From: Pseudonocardia halophobica
Lineage (GTDB): Bacteria > Actinomycetota > Actinomycetes > Mycobacteriales > Pseudonocardiaceae
NCBI RefSeq assembly: GCF_027922425.1
Contig: NZ_BSFQ01000041.1
Location: 1-64,000 of the forward strand
Length of the DNA stretch: 64,000 nucleotides
Direction of reading: 5' to 3'
In this document: one piece after another, positions 25,192 to 32,916 of the stretch
Position numbering within the stretch: position 1 is the stretch's first letter
Layout: each line of letters opens with the position of its first letter
Notes under the pieces: model-generated
Seen by the model: only the letters and a program-made list of their open reading frames with translations
Told to the model about the DNA's origin: nothing
The model's database searches: none
Program-made: the position numbers and the translations under genes

Positions 25192-25812
25192 TCAGGCCGG
25201 GTGGTCGACGATCCGCATGACGATGAGGGTGTAGTGCTCGACGAGCTCCTCCATCGTCACCGGGCCCCCGGGGTCGTACCACTGGGCGATCGCGTTGCAG
25301 GCGGCCTGCGCGGCGCGCCGGGCGTCGGCGGGGTGCTCGCAGCGGAAGGTGCCCTGCTCGACGCCGGCGTCGACGATGTCCGACCAGATCGTGCTGGCCT
25401 TGGTGCGCAGGCCGGCGAGCCGCTCCTCGTGGGCGGGCTCGAGGTTGCGCCACTCCCGGGAGGAGATGTTGCTCTCCGTCTGCCGCTGCACCCGGTACTC
25501 GACCGTGGCCTTGACCAGGGCGCGCAGCCGCTCCGCCGGATCCTCCCCGGCGGAGGCGAGCGCCTCGTCGCAGCGGCGGAAGTAGTCGAGGGTGTTCTCC
25601 TCGATGAGCGCCGCGAGCAGGTCCTGCTTGCTCGGGTGCCAGTAGTAGAGCGCCGACAGGGACAACCCGGCGCGCTTGGCGATGTCCCGGATCGACGCGC
25701 CGTGGTACCCGCGCTGCTCGAAGACCTCGCGCGCGGCCGCCGCGATCGCCTCGCGGCCGCCGCCACGGGGGATCGGTCCGCCCTCGGGCGATCGGTCTAC
25801 TGCGGTGCTCAC
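25192..25812 (-). CDS. TetR/AcrR family transcriptional regulator
   Basis: A 206-residue regulator. The DNA-binding domain occupies about residues 20-66, with VFEQRGYHGASIRDIAKRAG, then LSLSALYYWHPSKQDLLAAL. The ligand domain contains SNISSREWRNLEPAHEERLA, reminiscent of acyl-CoA-responsive actinobacterial TetRs. The GTG start at 25812 is chosen because no other in-frame start is close and the HTH begins shortly after; the ribosome site is weak, so a leaderless message is possible. It is divergent from the dehydrogenase pair at 25918, with an operator-like repeat between them, so it is the best candidate to control this regulon and itself. Confidence 0.88.
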   Translation of the reverse strand: MSTAVDRSPEGGPIPRGGGREAIAAAAREVFEQRGYHGASIRDIAKRAGLSLSALYYWHPSKQDLLAALIEENTLDYFRRCDEALASAGEDPAERLRALVKATVEYRVQRQTESNISSREWRNLEPAHEERLAGLRTKASTIWSDIVDAGVEQGTFRCEHPADARRAAQAACNAIAQWYDPGGPVTMEELVEHYTLIVMRIVDHPA

Positions 25813-25866
25813 ATCGGAGAGGATAAGGCCCGGATGCCCCTTCTGGCGGCTCCACGGCGGTGTTAA

Positions 25867-25886
25867 CTTAACGAGTGATCGTTCAA
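25867..25886. promoter_or_regulatory. spaced palindromic operator candidate in TetR/dehydrogenase intergenic region
   Basis: AACGA (25870-25874) and TCGTT (25879-25883) are inverted half-sites with outer T/A matches, separated by four bases instead of zero as in the other sites. The location between the divergent TetR gene and the acyl-CoA dehydrogenase fits an autoregulatory operator. The extra spacing makes this the weakest member of the set. Confidence 0.5.
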
Positions 25887-25917
25887 AGGTCCGCCAGCGA
25901 CGCCGGGAGGTAAGCGG

Positions 25918-27135
25918 ATGACTGCGGCGACCACCATCGCGACGGGGAGCCCCCCCGATCTCGACGCGTTCCGCGAGCAGGCGCGAGCCTGGCTGCGCGA
26001 GCACGCGCCGGCCCCGTCGCCGGTCACCGACATCGAGGCCGCGCGCGCCTTCCAGGCCGCGCTGTACGACGCCGGGTTCGCCGGCATCACCTGGCCGCAG
26101 GACGTGGGCGGCCGCGGCCTCTCCACGGCCTACCAGCAGGCCTTCTCCGACGAGGAGGCCGAGTACGAGCTGCCGACCTACCCGTTCACGATCGGGATGG
26201 GCATGTGCGGCCCCACCGTCAACGACCTGGGCACGCCCGAGCAGCGCACCCGCTACCTGCCGCGGCTGCTGCGCGGCGAGGACATCTGGTGCCAGCTGTT
26301 CTCCGAGCCGGGCGCGGGGTCGGACGTCGCGAGCCTGCAGACTCGCGCGGTCCTCGACGGCGACTCGTGGGTCGTCGACGGGCAGAAGGTGTGGACCACC
26401 AACGCCCAGTGGGCGGACTTCGGCGCGCTCCTCGCCCGCACCGACCCCGACCGGCCCAAGCACTCCGGGCTCACGATGTTCGTGGTGGACATGCACGCGC
26501 CGGGCGTCACCGTGCGGCCGCTCAAGGACATGTCCGGCCGGGCGCCGTTCAACGAGATCTACTTCGACTCCGTCCGGATCCCCGCCGACGCGGTGATCGG
26601 CGAGGTCAACGGCGGGTGGCACGCCGCCGTGACGATGCTGGGCCACGAGCGCGTCTCCATCGGGTCGCGGCGCCGGCCCAAGACCAACCCGCTCGACTTC
26701 ACCGCGATCGCCGCGCTGGCGCAGCGGCTGGGCGTGTCGGGCGAGCCGGCCACGCGGGAGCGGCTGGCCGAGCTGTACGCCCGCGAGCGCGTGCTGGAGC
26801 TGTTCAACGTCCGGCTGCGCCAGGAGGCCGCGGCGGGCATCGCGCCCGGGGCCCGCGGCTCCGTCGCGAAGCTGGCCGGCTCGATGCTGGCGCGACTGGC
26901 CGTCGACACCGTCGGCGAGATCGCCGGGCCGGAGATCGTGGCCTGGGACCCGGAGGACACCACCGGGGCCGCGGTGGCGCTGGGGATCAACTCCACGCCG
27001 TCGTCGAGCATCGCGGGCGGGACCAACGAGATCCAGCGCGGGATCATCGGCGAGCGGGTCCTCGGCCTGCCGAAGGAGCCGTCGGTGGACAAGGGCGTGC
27101 CGTTCCGCGAGCTGAAGGTGGGGACGCAGAAGTGA
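25918..27135 (+). CDS. acyl-CoA dehydrogenase, probable subunit of a heteromeric enzyme
   Basis: A 405-residue FadE-type flavoprotein. Seen: AGITWPQDVGGRGLS near residue 57, the beta-domain motif QLFSEPGAGSDVASLQTRAV (about 124-143), DGQKVWTTNAQWAD, and the C-terminal SIAGGTNEIQRGIIGERVLG. At the classical catalytic-base position (Glu in YEGT-type motifs) it has AGGT, so that Glu is missing. It is translationally coupled to a second, shorter dehydrogenase. Such pairs form alpha2-beta2 enzymes in actinobacteria (for example ChsE4-ChsE5 in cholesterol degradation). The ATG follows GGGAGG. Substrate unknown. Confidence 0.88.
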   Translation: MTAATTIATGSPPDLDAFREQARAWLREHAPAPSPVTDIEAARAFQAALYDAGFAGITWPQDVGGRGLSTAYQQAFSDEEAEYELPTYPFTIGMGMCGPTVNDLGTPEQRTRYLPRLLRGEDIWCQLFSEPGAGSDVASLQTRAVLDGDSWVVDGQKVWTTNAQWADFGALLARTDPDRPKHSGLTMFVVDMHAPGVTVRPLKDMSGRAPFNEIYFDSVRIPADAVIGEVNGGWHAAVTMLGHERVSIGSRRRPKTNPLDFTAIAALAQRLGVSGEPATRERLAELYARERVLELFNVRLRQEAAAGIAPGARGSVAKLAGSMLARLAVDTVGEIAGPEIVAWDPEDTTGAAVALGINSTPSSSIAGGTNEIQRGIIGERVLGLPKEPSVDKGVPFRELKVGTQK

Positions 27136-28232
27136 GACTGGTGCTCACCGAGGAGCAGCAGGCCCTGCGCGCGGCGGTGCGCGACCTGCTGACCGACCGG
27201 GCCGCGTCGCCGCAGGTGCGCGCGGCGATGGAGTCCGAGACCGGGATCGACCGGGACCTGTGGACCCGGCTCGGCCGTGACCTGGACGTGCTCGGGCTCG
27301 TCGTGCCGGAGGAGTACGGCGGTGCCGGGGCCGGGCACGTCGAGCGGGCCGTGGTGCAGGAGGAGCTCGGCCGGGCGCTCGCGCCCACGCCGTTCCTCGG
27401 CTCGGCGGTCCTGGCCACGGACGCGCTGCTCGCGCTCGACGACGAGGAGGCCCGCCGCGAGCTGCTGCCGCGCCTGGTCTCCGGCGAGCTGATCGCGACC
27501 GTCGCGGTGGCCGAGCCCGGTACGCCGTGGGGGCCGGGCGCCACCACGGCGACCGCGTCCGGGGACGGCTGGACCCTCGACGGGACCAAGACGCCGGTGG
27601 TCGCCGGCGACCTCGCCGACGTGCTGCTCGTCGTCGCGACCACGCCGGACGGGCCGGCCTGGTTCCGGGTCGACGCCGCGGACGTCGAGCGGACCACGCT
27701 GACCACGCTCGACCCGACCCGGCGGCTCGCCAAGGTCGTGCTGCGCGGCACGCCGGCGCGCAGGCTCGAGTCGGCCGATCCCGCGGGCGCGCTCGAGCGG
27801 GTCGCCGACCTCGCCACGATCGCGCTGGCCGCCGAGCAGCTCGGCGGGCTGCAGCGGGTCCTGGAGATGGCCACGGACTACGCCAAGGTGCGGGTGCAGT
27901 TCGGCCGCGCGATCGGCTCGTACCAGGCCGTGAAGCACGGGCTGGCCGACGTGCACTCGGACTGGGAGCTGGGCTTGTCCGCGCTGCGCTACGCGGCGTG
28001 GGCCGCCGACGAGGCCCCGGACGAGGTGCCGGTCGCGGCGGCGCTCGTGGCCACGTTCTTCGGGCCGGCCTACTTCAAGGCCGCCGAGGCGTGCGTGCAG
28101 TACCACGGCGGCATCGGCTACACCTGGGAGCACGACGCGCACCTCTACTACAAGCGCGCCAAGAGCACGGAACTGCTGTTCGGGGCGCCCGGGCGCGACC
28201 GGGCGCGGCTCGCCGACCGGCTCGGCGTCTGA
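27132..28232 (+). CDS. acyl-CoA dehydrogenase, probable partner subunit
   Basis: A 366-residue dehydrogenase-family protein. The N-terminal domain reads MRLVLTEEQQALRAAVRDLL. The middle domain is short and lacks a full E-x-G-S-D motif (AVAEPGTPWGPG). The C-terminal domain has RVQFGRAIGSYQAVKHGLAD and CVQYHGGIGYTWEHDAHLYY, which contact FAD in partner subunits, and ends in KRAKSTELLFG without a catalytic Glu-Gly-Thr. These features fit the beta-type half of a heterotetrameric FadE. The GTG start overlaps the previous stop as GTGA. Confidence 0.87.
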   Translation: MRLVLTEEQQALRAAVRDLLTDRAASPQVRAAMESETGIDRDLWTRLGRDLDVLGLVVPEEYGGAGAGHVERAVVQEELGRALAPTPFLGSAVLATDALLALDDEEARRELLPRLVSGELIATVAVAEPGTPWGPGATTATASGDGWTLDGTKTPVVAGDLADVLLVVATTPDGPAWFRVDAADVERTTLTTLDPTRRLAKVVLRGTPARRLESADPAGALERVADLATIALAAEQLGGLQRVLEMATDYAKVRVQFGRAIGSYQAVKHGLADVHSDWELGLSALRYAAWAADEAPDEVPVAAALVATFFGPAYFKAAEACVQYHGGIGYTWEHDAHLYYKRAKSTELLFGAPGRDRARLADRLGV

Positions 28233-28243
28233 GGAAGGGCGAC

Positions 28244-29041
28244 ATGACCGAGAGCACGACCGAGAACCCCGTACTCGTCGAGACGGCGGACGGGATCCGC
28301 ACGGTGACCCTGAACCGGCCGCGGCGGAAGAACGCCCTGAACGCGGGGTCCTGGGACGGGCTGCAGGCGGCCTTCGCCGACGCGGCGAACGACCCGTCCG
28401 TCCGGGTGCTGGTGCTGACCGGCGCCGGCGGCGACTTCTGCGCCGGCGCGGACCTGTCCGGCGGCCCGGCCGGGGGCCACCCCCTGAGCCGGATGCACCG
28501 CATCAACGAGATCGCGATGGCGCTGCACAGCCTGCCGATGCCGACTGTCGCGAAGGTCAGCGGCGTGGCCGTCGGGGCCGGCTGGAACCTGGCGCTGGGC
28601 TGCGACCTGGTGGTGGCCGAGCGCGACGCCCGCTTCTCCCAGATCTTCGCCAAGCGCGGCCTGTCGCTGGACTTCGGCGGCTCCTGGCTGCTGCCCAAGA
28701 TCGTGGGGCTGCAGCAGGCCAAGCGGCTGGCTCTGCTCGCCGAGATCATCGGCGCGGAGGAGGCCGAGCGGCTCGGGCTGGTGACCTACGTCGTCGAGCC
28801 CGGGACGATCGACGCGTTCACGGCCGACCTGGCCAAGACGCTGGCCGCCGGGGCCCCGATGGCCCTCGCGCAGTCCAAGCGGATGCTCAACGAGAACACC
28901 GACAAGACGCTGCGCGAGGCGCTCGAGAGCGAGGCCCGCGCGCAGACGATCAACTTCGCGGGCACGGACGCGCCGGCCGCCTTCGAGGCCTTCATGGCCA
29001 AGCGGGACCCGGTGTTCACGGGCGAGTGGGCGGTCAAGTGA
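28244..29041 (+). CDS. enoyl-CoA hydratase/isomerase family protein
   Basis: A 265-residue crotonase with TLNRPRRKNALNAGSWDGLQ near residue 22, the oxyanion-hole FCAGADLSGG near 65, and VSGVAVGAGWNLALGCDLVV around 105-124. The ATG follows GAGGAAGG, 11 bp after the dehydrogenase stop, so it belongs to the same transcript. It would process the enoyl-CoA made by the dehydrogenase pair. Assignment as hydratase is by family only. Confidence 0.88.
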   Translation: MTESTTENPVLVETADGIRTVTLNRPRRKNALNAGSWDGLQAAFADAANDPSVRVLVLTGAGGDFCAGADLSGGPAGGHPLSRMHRINEIAMALHSLPMPTVAKVSGVAVGAGWNLALGCDLVVAERDARFSQIFAKRGLSLDFGGSWLLPKIVGLQQAKRLALLAEIIGAEEAERLGLVTYVVEPGTIDAFTADLAKTLAAGAPMALAQSKRMLNENTDKTLREALESEARAQTINFAGTDAPAAFEAFMAKRDPVFTGEWAVK

Positions 29042-29955
29042 CCAGCACCCAGGATCCCGTGACGGAGCAGGCGTACACGGAGATCGCCTACGAGGTCTCC
29101 GACGGCGTCGCGACGATCACGCTCGACCGGCCGGACCGGCTCAACGCCTTCACCACCACGATGATGCGCGAGCTGGTCCGGGCCTACGCCGCGGCCGACG
29201 CCGACGACGCCGTGCGCGCCGTCGTCGTCACGGGGCGGGGGCGGGGCTTCTGCGCCGGCGCCGACCTGCAGCGGGGCGGGTCGACGTTCAACGCCGAGGA
29301 CCCGGGCCGGGCCGCGGAGCGTCGCGACATCGGCACCATCGGCGGGGCCCCGCGGGACGGCGGCGGTGTCACCTCGCTGACCACGGCGGCGTGCCGCAAG
29401 CCGGTCATCGCCGCGATCAACGGGCCGGCCGTGGGCATCGGCGCCACGATGACCCTGCCGATGGACATCCGGCTGGCCTCGGAGACCGCGAAGTTCGGCT
29501 TCGTGTTCGCCCGCCGCGGCCTGGTGCCGGAGGCGGCGTCGAGCTGGTTCCTGCCGCGGATCGTCGGGATCTCGCAGGCCATGGAGTGGGTGGCGACCGG
29601 CCGGGTGTTCGGCGCCGAGGAGGCCCTCGCCGGCCGGCTGGTGTCGAAGGTCCTCCCGCCCGAGGAGCTGCTGCCCTACGCCTACGGGATCGCGCAGGAG
29701 ATCGCGGAGAACACCTCCGCGGTGTCGGTCGCGCTCAGCAAGCAGATGCTGTGGGCGATGCTCGGCGCGGACACGCCGTGGGAGGCGCACCGCGTCGACT
29801 CGCAGGCGATCTACCGGCTCGGCCAGAGTGCCGACGTGGTCGAGGGCGTGCAGTCCTTCCTGGAGAAGCGGGCGCCCGCCTTCCCGAACACGGTGAGCGC
29901 CGACTACCCGGACATCCTGGAGCGCTGGCCGAGCCGCCCGGCTGGGATGGACTGA
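29038..29955 (+). CDS. enoyl-CoA hydratase/isomerase family protein
   Basis: A 305-residue crotonase, longer than average because of an insertion around residues 78-115 (GGSTFNAEDPGRAAERRDIG onward) after the first oxyanion-hole loop FCAGADLQ. The second loop is INGPAVGIGATMTLPMDIRL. The GTG start overlaps the stop of the previous crotonase (GTGA). It is the last gene of the operon starting at 25918 and converges on a DUF1707 gene with a 19-bp gap. The insertion is seen in several actinobacterial crotonases of unknown specificity. Confidence 0.86.
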   Translation: MTSTQDPVTEQAYTEIAYEVSDGVATITLDRPDRLNAFTTTMMRELVRAYAAADADDAVRAVVVTGRGRGFCAGADLQRGGSTFNAEDPGRAAERRDIGTIGGAPRDGGGVTSLTTAACRKPVIAAINGPAVGIGATMTLPMDIRLASETAKFGFVFARRGLVPEAASSWFLPRIVGISQAMEWVATGRVFGAEEALAGRLVSKVLPPEELLPYAYGIAQEIAENTSAVSVALSKQMLWAMLGADTPWEAHRVDSQAIYRLGQSADVVEGVQSFLEKRAPAFPNTVSADYPDILERWPSRPAGMD

Positions 29956-29974
29956 GGGTGCGCGCCGGGGCGGG

Positions 29975-30493
29975 TCAGCCGTCCCGGCGCTCGTCCCGCT
30001 CGTCGCCCCGTCCGTCGGGCAGCTCGCGGCGGTCCTCGCGCTCCAGCTCCCGCTGGTCCTGCCGGTCCTTCGAGAACCCGAGGGCCCCGACCAGCGGGAT
30101 CAGCAGGAAGGCGAGCCACGCCATCGGCACGCCCGCCGCGTTGAGCACAAGGAAGAGGATCAACGCGACGATCGGGCTGGCCGCCGCGATCCGGGTGCCC
30201 CAGCTGCTGCCGAAGCGTCTCTGCGACACGGCGGCCTGCGGTCGGACGGCGGGGGTGCTGCTCGTTCCGCCCGTTGCGCCCGTTCCGCCGGGGAGGCGGG
30301 GGTGCGGCTCGGGCAGGTCGGTGAACAGGGCGGTCAGCTCGTCGGCGGTCACGGCGTTGGCCGCCACCGCGGAGCGGTCCGCGTACTCCTCGACGCCGAG
30401 GCGGCCGGCCTCCAGATGCGTGTTCAGCGCCGCCGCCGCGGCCTCGCGCTCGGCCGTGCCGATGCGCAGCTTCCCGTTGCCCCCCGTGGTCAT
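29975..30493 (-). CDS. DUF1707 (SHOCT-like) membrane protein
   Basis: A 172-residue protein with an N-terminal DUF1707 domain (about residues 8-58: LRIGTAEREAAAAALNTHLE, then EYADRSAVAANAVTADEL). A Pro/Gly/Thr linker follows, then two hydrophobic segments (about 108-122 and 124-140: ASPIVALILFLVLNAAGVPM, then WLAFLLIPLVGALGF), and a highly charged Arg/Asp/Glu tail. The architecture suggests a small membrane-anchored protein with cytoplasmic ends. Its function is not known. It lies 89 bp downstream of a Ser/Thr kinase gene, and the gap carries an 18-bp palindrome. Confidence 0.8.
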   Translation of the reverse strand: MTTGGNGKLRIGTAEREAAAAALNTHLEAGRLGVEEYADRSAVAANAVTADELTALFTDLPEPHPRLPGGTGATGGTSSTPAVRPQAAVSQRRFGSSWGTRIAAASPIVALILFLVLNAAGVPMAWLAFLLIPLVGALGFSKDRQDQRELEREDRRELPDGRGDERDERRDG

Positions 30494-30539
30494 GACCGCA
30501 TTATGGATCCAGAACGCTTCGGGGCGGGGTCGCTGTGCA

Positions 30540-30557
30540 CGTCATGGATCCATGACG
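30540..30557. promoter_or_regulatory. 18-bp perfect palindrome upstream of the DUF1707 gene
   Basis: CGTCATGGATCCATGACG is perfectly palindromic. A partial second copy of its centre, TATGGATCCA, is at 30502-30511, centre-to-centre 41 bp away, about four helical turns. Both are in the 89-bp gap in front of the DUF1707 gene. Two phased copies suggest a regulator's binding sites. Confidence 0.45.
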
Positions 30558-30582
30558 CCGGCCTGGGGCGTCGGAGCGCCTG

Positions 30583-32037
30583 TCAGAAGAGTTGGTAGGC
30601 GGTGCGGGAGAGGGTGAAGCCGTGTCCGCCGGCCCCGACCCGGCACTCGATCCCCGTCTGGCGGCTGGTGCAGGTGACGTCCCCGACCTGCAGCGAGCGG
30701 CCGTAGTCGAGCACCGGGCCGGTGCCGAAGACGGTGTCGGAGTGGCACACGAAGTCGGCGCGGCCGGTACCCGTGATCTGCAGCGAGTCGCCCCACACGC
30801 CCTCGCACCCGGCGGGCCGGTCCGGGACCGTCGTCGGATCCCACTCGGCCTGCGCGATGTCGCAGCGCACCGAGTTGGGCTGCAGGTAGCAGGCGATGTT
30901 GCCGCTCGGGCTGCTGAACCCGGCCGGCTCGGCGGAGACCCGGACGTCGGACGGCGCCGTGGTCGTCCTGGCCGGGACCGCGCTCGAAGGGACCGCGCTG
31001 CTGGGAACCGCGGTCGGCGGGGCCGCGGTCGGATCGGCCCCGCCCCCAGCCTCCCGCAGCGCGATCACCCCGATCACCGCGGCCGCGGCGAGCACCGCCA
31101 CGGTCGCACCGATCGCCACCGGCACCCTCCAGCGCGGCGCCCGCGCGACCGGCCGCGGCGGCGTCGGCTCCAGCACGGCGGGCAGCCAGCCGCCCGTCGG
31201 CCGGTCCTGGGGTCCCGAGGAGAGGGTGCCGCGGATCCGCTCGACTCCCGGTCGTCGGGCGGGGTCGCGGTCCAGACACGCCCGGGCCAGCCCGAGCACC
31301 GGCTCGGGGATCCCGGCGAGGTCCGGCTCGCCGTGGACCGTGCGGTAGAGCAGGGCGTTGACGTCGCCGGTGCCGAAGGGCGCGCGGCCGGTCGCCGCGT
31401 AGGCGAGGACCCCGCCGAGGGCGAAGACGTCGCCGGCCGGTTCCGACCGGGCGTGCGTGATCTGCTCCGGCGCGATGAACCCCGGCGAGCCGACGACGGC
31501 GCCGGTGCGGGTCAGCACGGTCGCGTCGGCGGCCCGGGCGATCCCGAAGTCGATCACCTTCGGCCCGTCGGCACCGAGCAGGACGTTGCCCGGCTTGAGG
31601 TCGCGGTGCACGATCCCGACGCCGTGGATCGCGGCGAGCGCGTCGGCCAGCCCGATACCGAGCAGCCGGACCTGTTCGACGGGCATCGGGCCGTGGACCC
31701 CGACGGCCTCGCGCAGCGACGGCGCCGGCACGTACTCCGTGGCCATCCACGGCGGGTCCGCGTCGGCGTCGGCCCCGAGCAGCGCGGCCGTGTAGGGGCT
31801 GCACACGCGGGCCGCGGCCTCGATCTCGTGCCCGAACCGGGCGCGGAACTCCGGGTCGCCCGCCAGGTCCGACCGGACGACCTTGACCGCCGCCTGCACG
31901 CCGCCCCGACGTCCGAGGTAGACCTGGCCCATCCCGCCCTCGCCGAGCAGGCGCGTGATCGTGAAGCCGCCGATGCTGCGCGGATCGAGGCGGGAGCCGG
32001 GCACGCGCCCAGTCAACCGCATCCGGTCGGGCGGCAT
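30583..32037 (-). CDS. membrane Ser/Thr protein kinase with extracytoplasmic cysteine-rich domain
   Basis: A 484-residue PknB-type kinase. The catalytic domain (about residues 22-270) has LLGEGGMGQVYLGRR, the ATP lysine in AAVKVVRSD, catalytic IVHRDLKPGNVLL, DFG in VIDFGIARA, and GSPGFIAPEQ. A membrane segment lies near 310-328 (VAIGATVAVLAAAAVIGVIAL). Outside the cell is a Thr/Ser/Ala-rich linker and a domain from about 370 with six cysteines (NIACYLQ, SVRCDIA, AGCEGVW, FVCHSD, VTCTS, ECRVG). This C-terminal domain resembles small secreted domains of unknown function. An alternative start six codons in (MRLTGRV) is possible. It lies 4 bp downstream of a lipoprotein gene. Confidence 0.9.
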   Translation of the reverse strand: MPPDRMRLTGRVPGSRLDPRSIGGFTITRLLGEGGMGQVYLGRRGGVQAAVKVVRSDLAGDPEFRARFGHEIEAAARVCSPYTAALLGADADADPPWMATEYVPAPSLREAVGVHGPMPVEQVRLLGIGLADALAAIHGVGIVHRDLKPGNVLLGADGPKVIDFGIARAADATVLTRTGAVVGSPGFIAPEQITHARSEPAGDVFALGGVLAYAATGRAPFGTGDVNALLYRTVHGEPDLAGIPEPVLGLARACLDRDPARRPGVERIRGTLSSGPQDRPTGGWLPAVLEPTPPRPVARAPRWRVPVAIGATVAVLAAAAVIGVIALREAGGGADPTAAPPTAVPSSAVPSSAVPARTTTAPSDVRVSAEPAGFSSPSGNIACYLQPNSVRCDIAQAEWDPTTVPDRPAGCEGVWGDSLQITGTGRADFVCHSDTVFGTGPVLDYGRSLQVGDVTCTSRQTGIECRVGAGGHGFTLSRTAYQLF

Positions 32038-32041
32038 TCGA

Positions 32042-32881
32042 TCAGGCGGCAGCCCCGGGGGAGGCGATCGCGACGGGTGCGCCCCAGTCGCGGTAGTCCG
32101 AGGTCAGGGCCAGGGTCCCGATGCCCGGCATGGTCTGGCGCGTCTCGCTGCGCAGGGGCCGGTTCGCCGCGTCGATCCACAGCGTGGAGGAGATCCGGGT
32201 GACGCCGGCCGCGGCCTGGGCGCGCAGCGCGTCCCGCACCTCGGGGTCCTGCTCCAGTTCCGCGGCGCGGACCACGTCGACGACCACCAGGTACCGGACC
32301 GTCGGCACGTCGTCGACCGTGTCGTCGGCGGCGTCGGCGACCAGCGCGGCGTCCCGGTAGCGGCTGAGGTGGGCGGTGGGATCGGCGCCCGCCACGACGT
32401 TGGCCGCGGTGGTCGCCAGGTTCTTCTCCGGCGTGCCGGTGGCCGCCTCGTCGACCCGGGTCCAGCCGGTGCCGTCCTGGCGCCACACCTGCCCGCCGTG
32501 CAGCACCACGAACGCCGTGCTCTGCGGGTCCCGCCCGGGCGGGCTCAGGGTCTGGGTGAACTGGGCGGAGATCCCGCCGCCCTGCTCGACGCGCAGCGCG
32601 CCGTCCCCGCCCAGCGTGGTCGGGCCGCCGTCCGCGGCATCGACCTGGCCGGACAGGCGGAGGTGCGCCGTGCGGTCCGTGTGCTGGCGCTGGGTGACGG
32701 CCGTGAGCAGGTCCGCGGCCGAGTAGTACTTGGGCAGGCGCTGTGTCCGGCCGGCGTCCTCGGAGTTGCCGCGGGCGCAGGACACCACCGCCACCAGCAC
32801 CACGAGGACAGCGATCGCCGCGAGCACCAGGGCGAGCGGCGTGCGGACCGGCCCCGCTGCCGACGCTCTCCCGTGCGGCAC
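32042..32881 (-). CDS. putative lipoprotein, LprG/LolA-like fold suspected
   Basis: A 279-residue secreted protein. From the GTG start, a membrane-spanning signal LALVLAAIAVLVVLVAVVSC gives a lipobox Cys at about residue 34. The mature part has the pattern of LppX/LprAFG lipoproteins (DLLTAVTQRQHTDRTAHLRL, then alternating beta-strands and ISSTLWIDAANRPLRSET). Family assignment is by eye and moderate. The start was chosen for GGAGG upstream and for placing the signal peptide at the N-terminus; the frame is open further to 33037. It precedes and is probably cotranscribed with the Ser/Thr kinase, so it could supply or sense a ligand at the membrane. Confidence 0.75.
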   Translation of the reverse strand: MPHGRASAAGPVRTPLALVLAAIAVLVVLVAVVSCARGNSEDAGRTQRLPKYYSAADLLTAVTQRQHTDRTAHLRLSGQVDAADGGPTTLGGDGALRVEQGGGISAQFTQTLSPPGRDPQSTAFVVLHGGQVWRQDGTGWTRVDEAATGTPEKNLATTAANVVAGADPTAHLSRYRDAALVADAADDTVDDVPTVRYLVVVDVVRAAELEQDPEVRDALRAQAAAGVTRISSTLWIDAANRPLRSETRQTMPGIGTLALTSDYRDWGAPVAIASPGAAA

Positions 32882-32916
32882 CTTCCGCCTCCTCCACACC
32901 GCCGAAGGCTCCGAGA

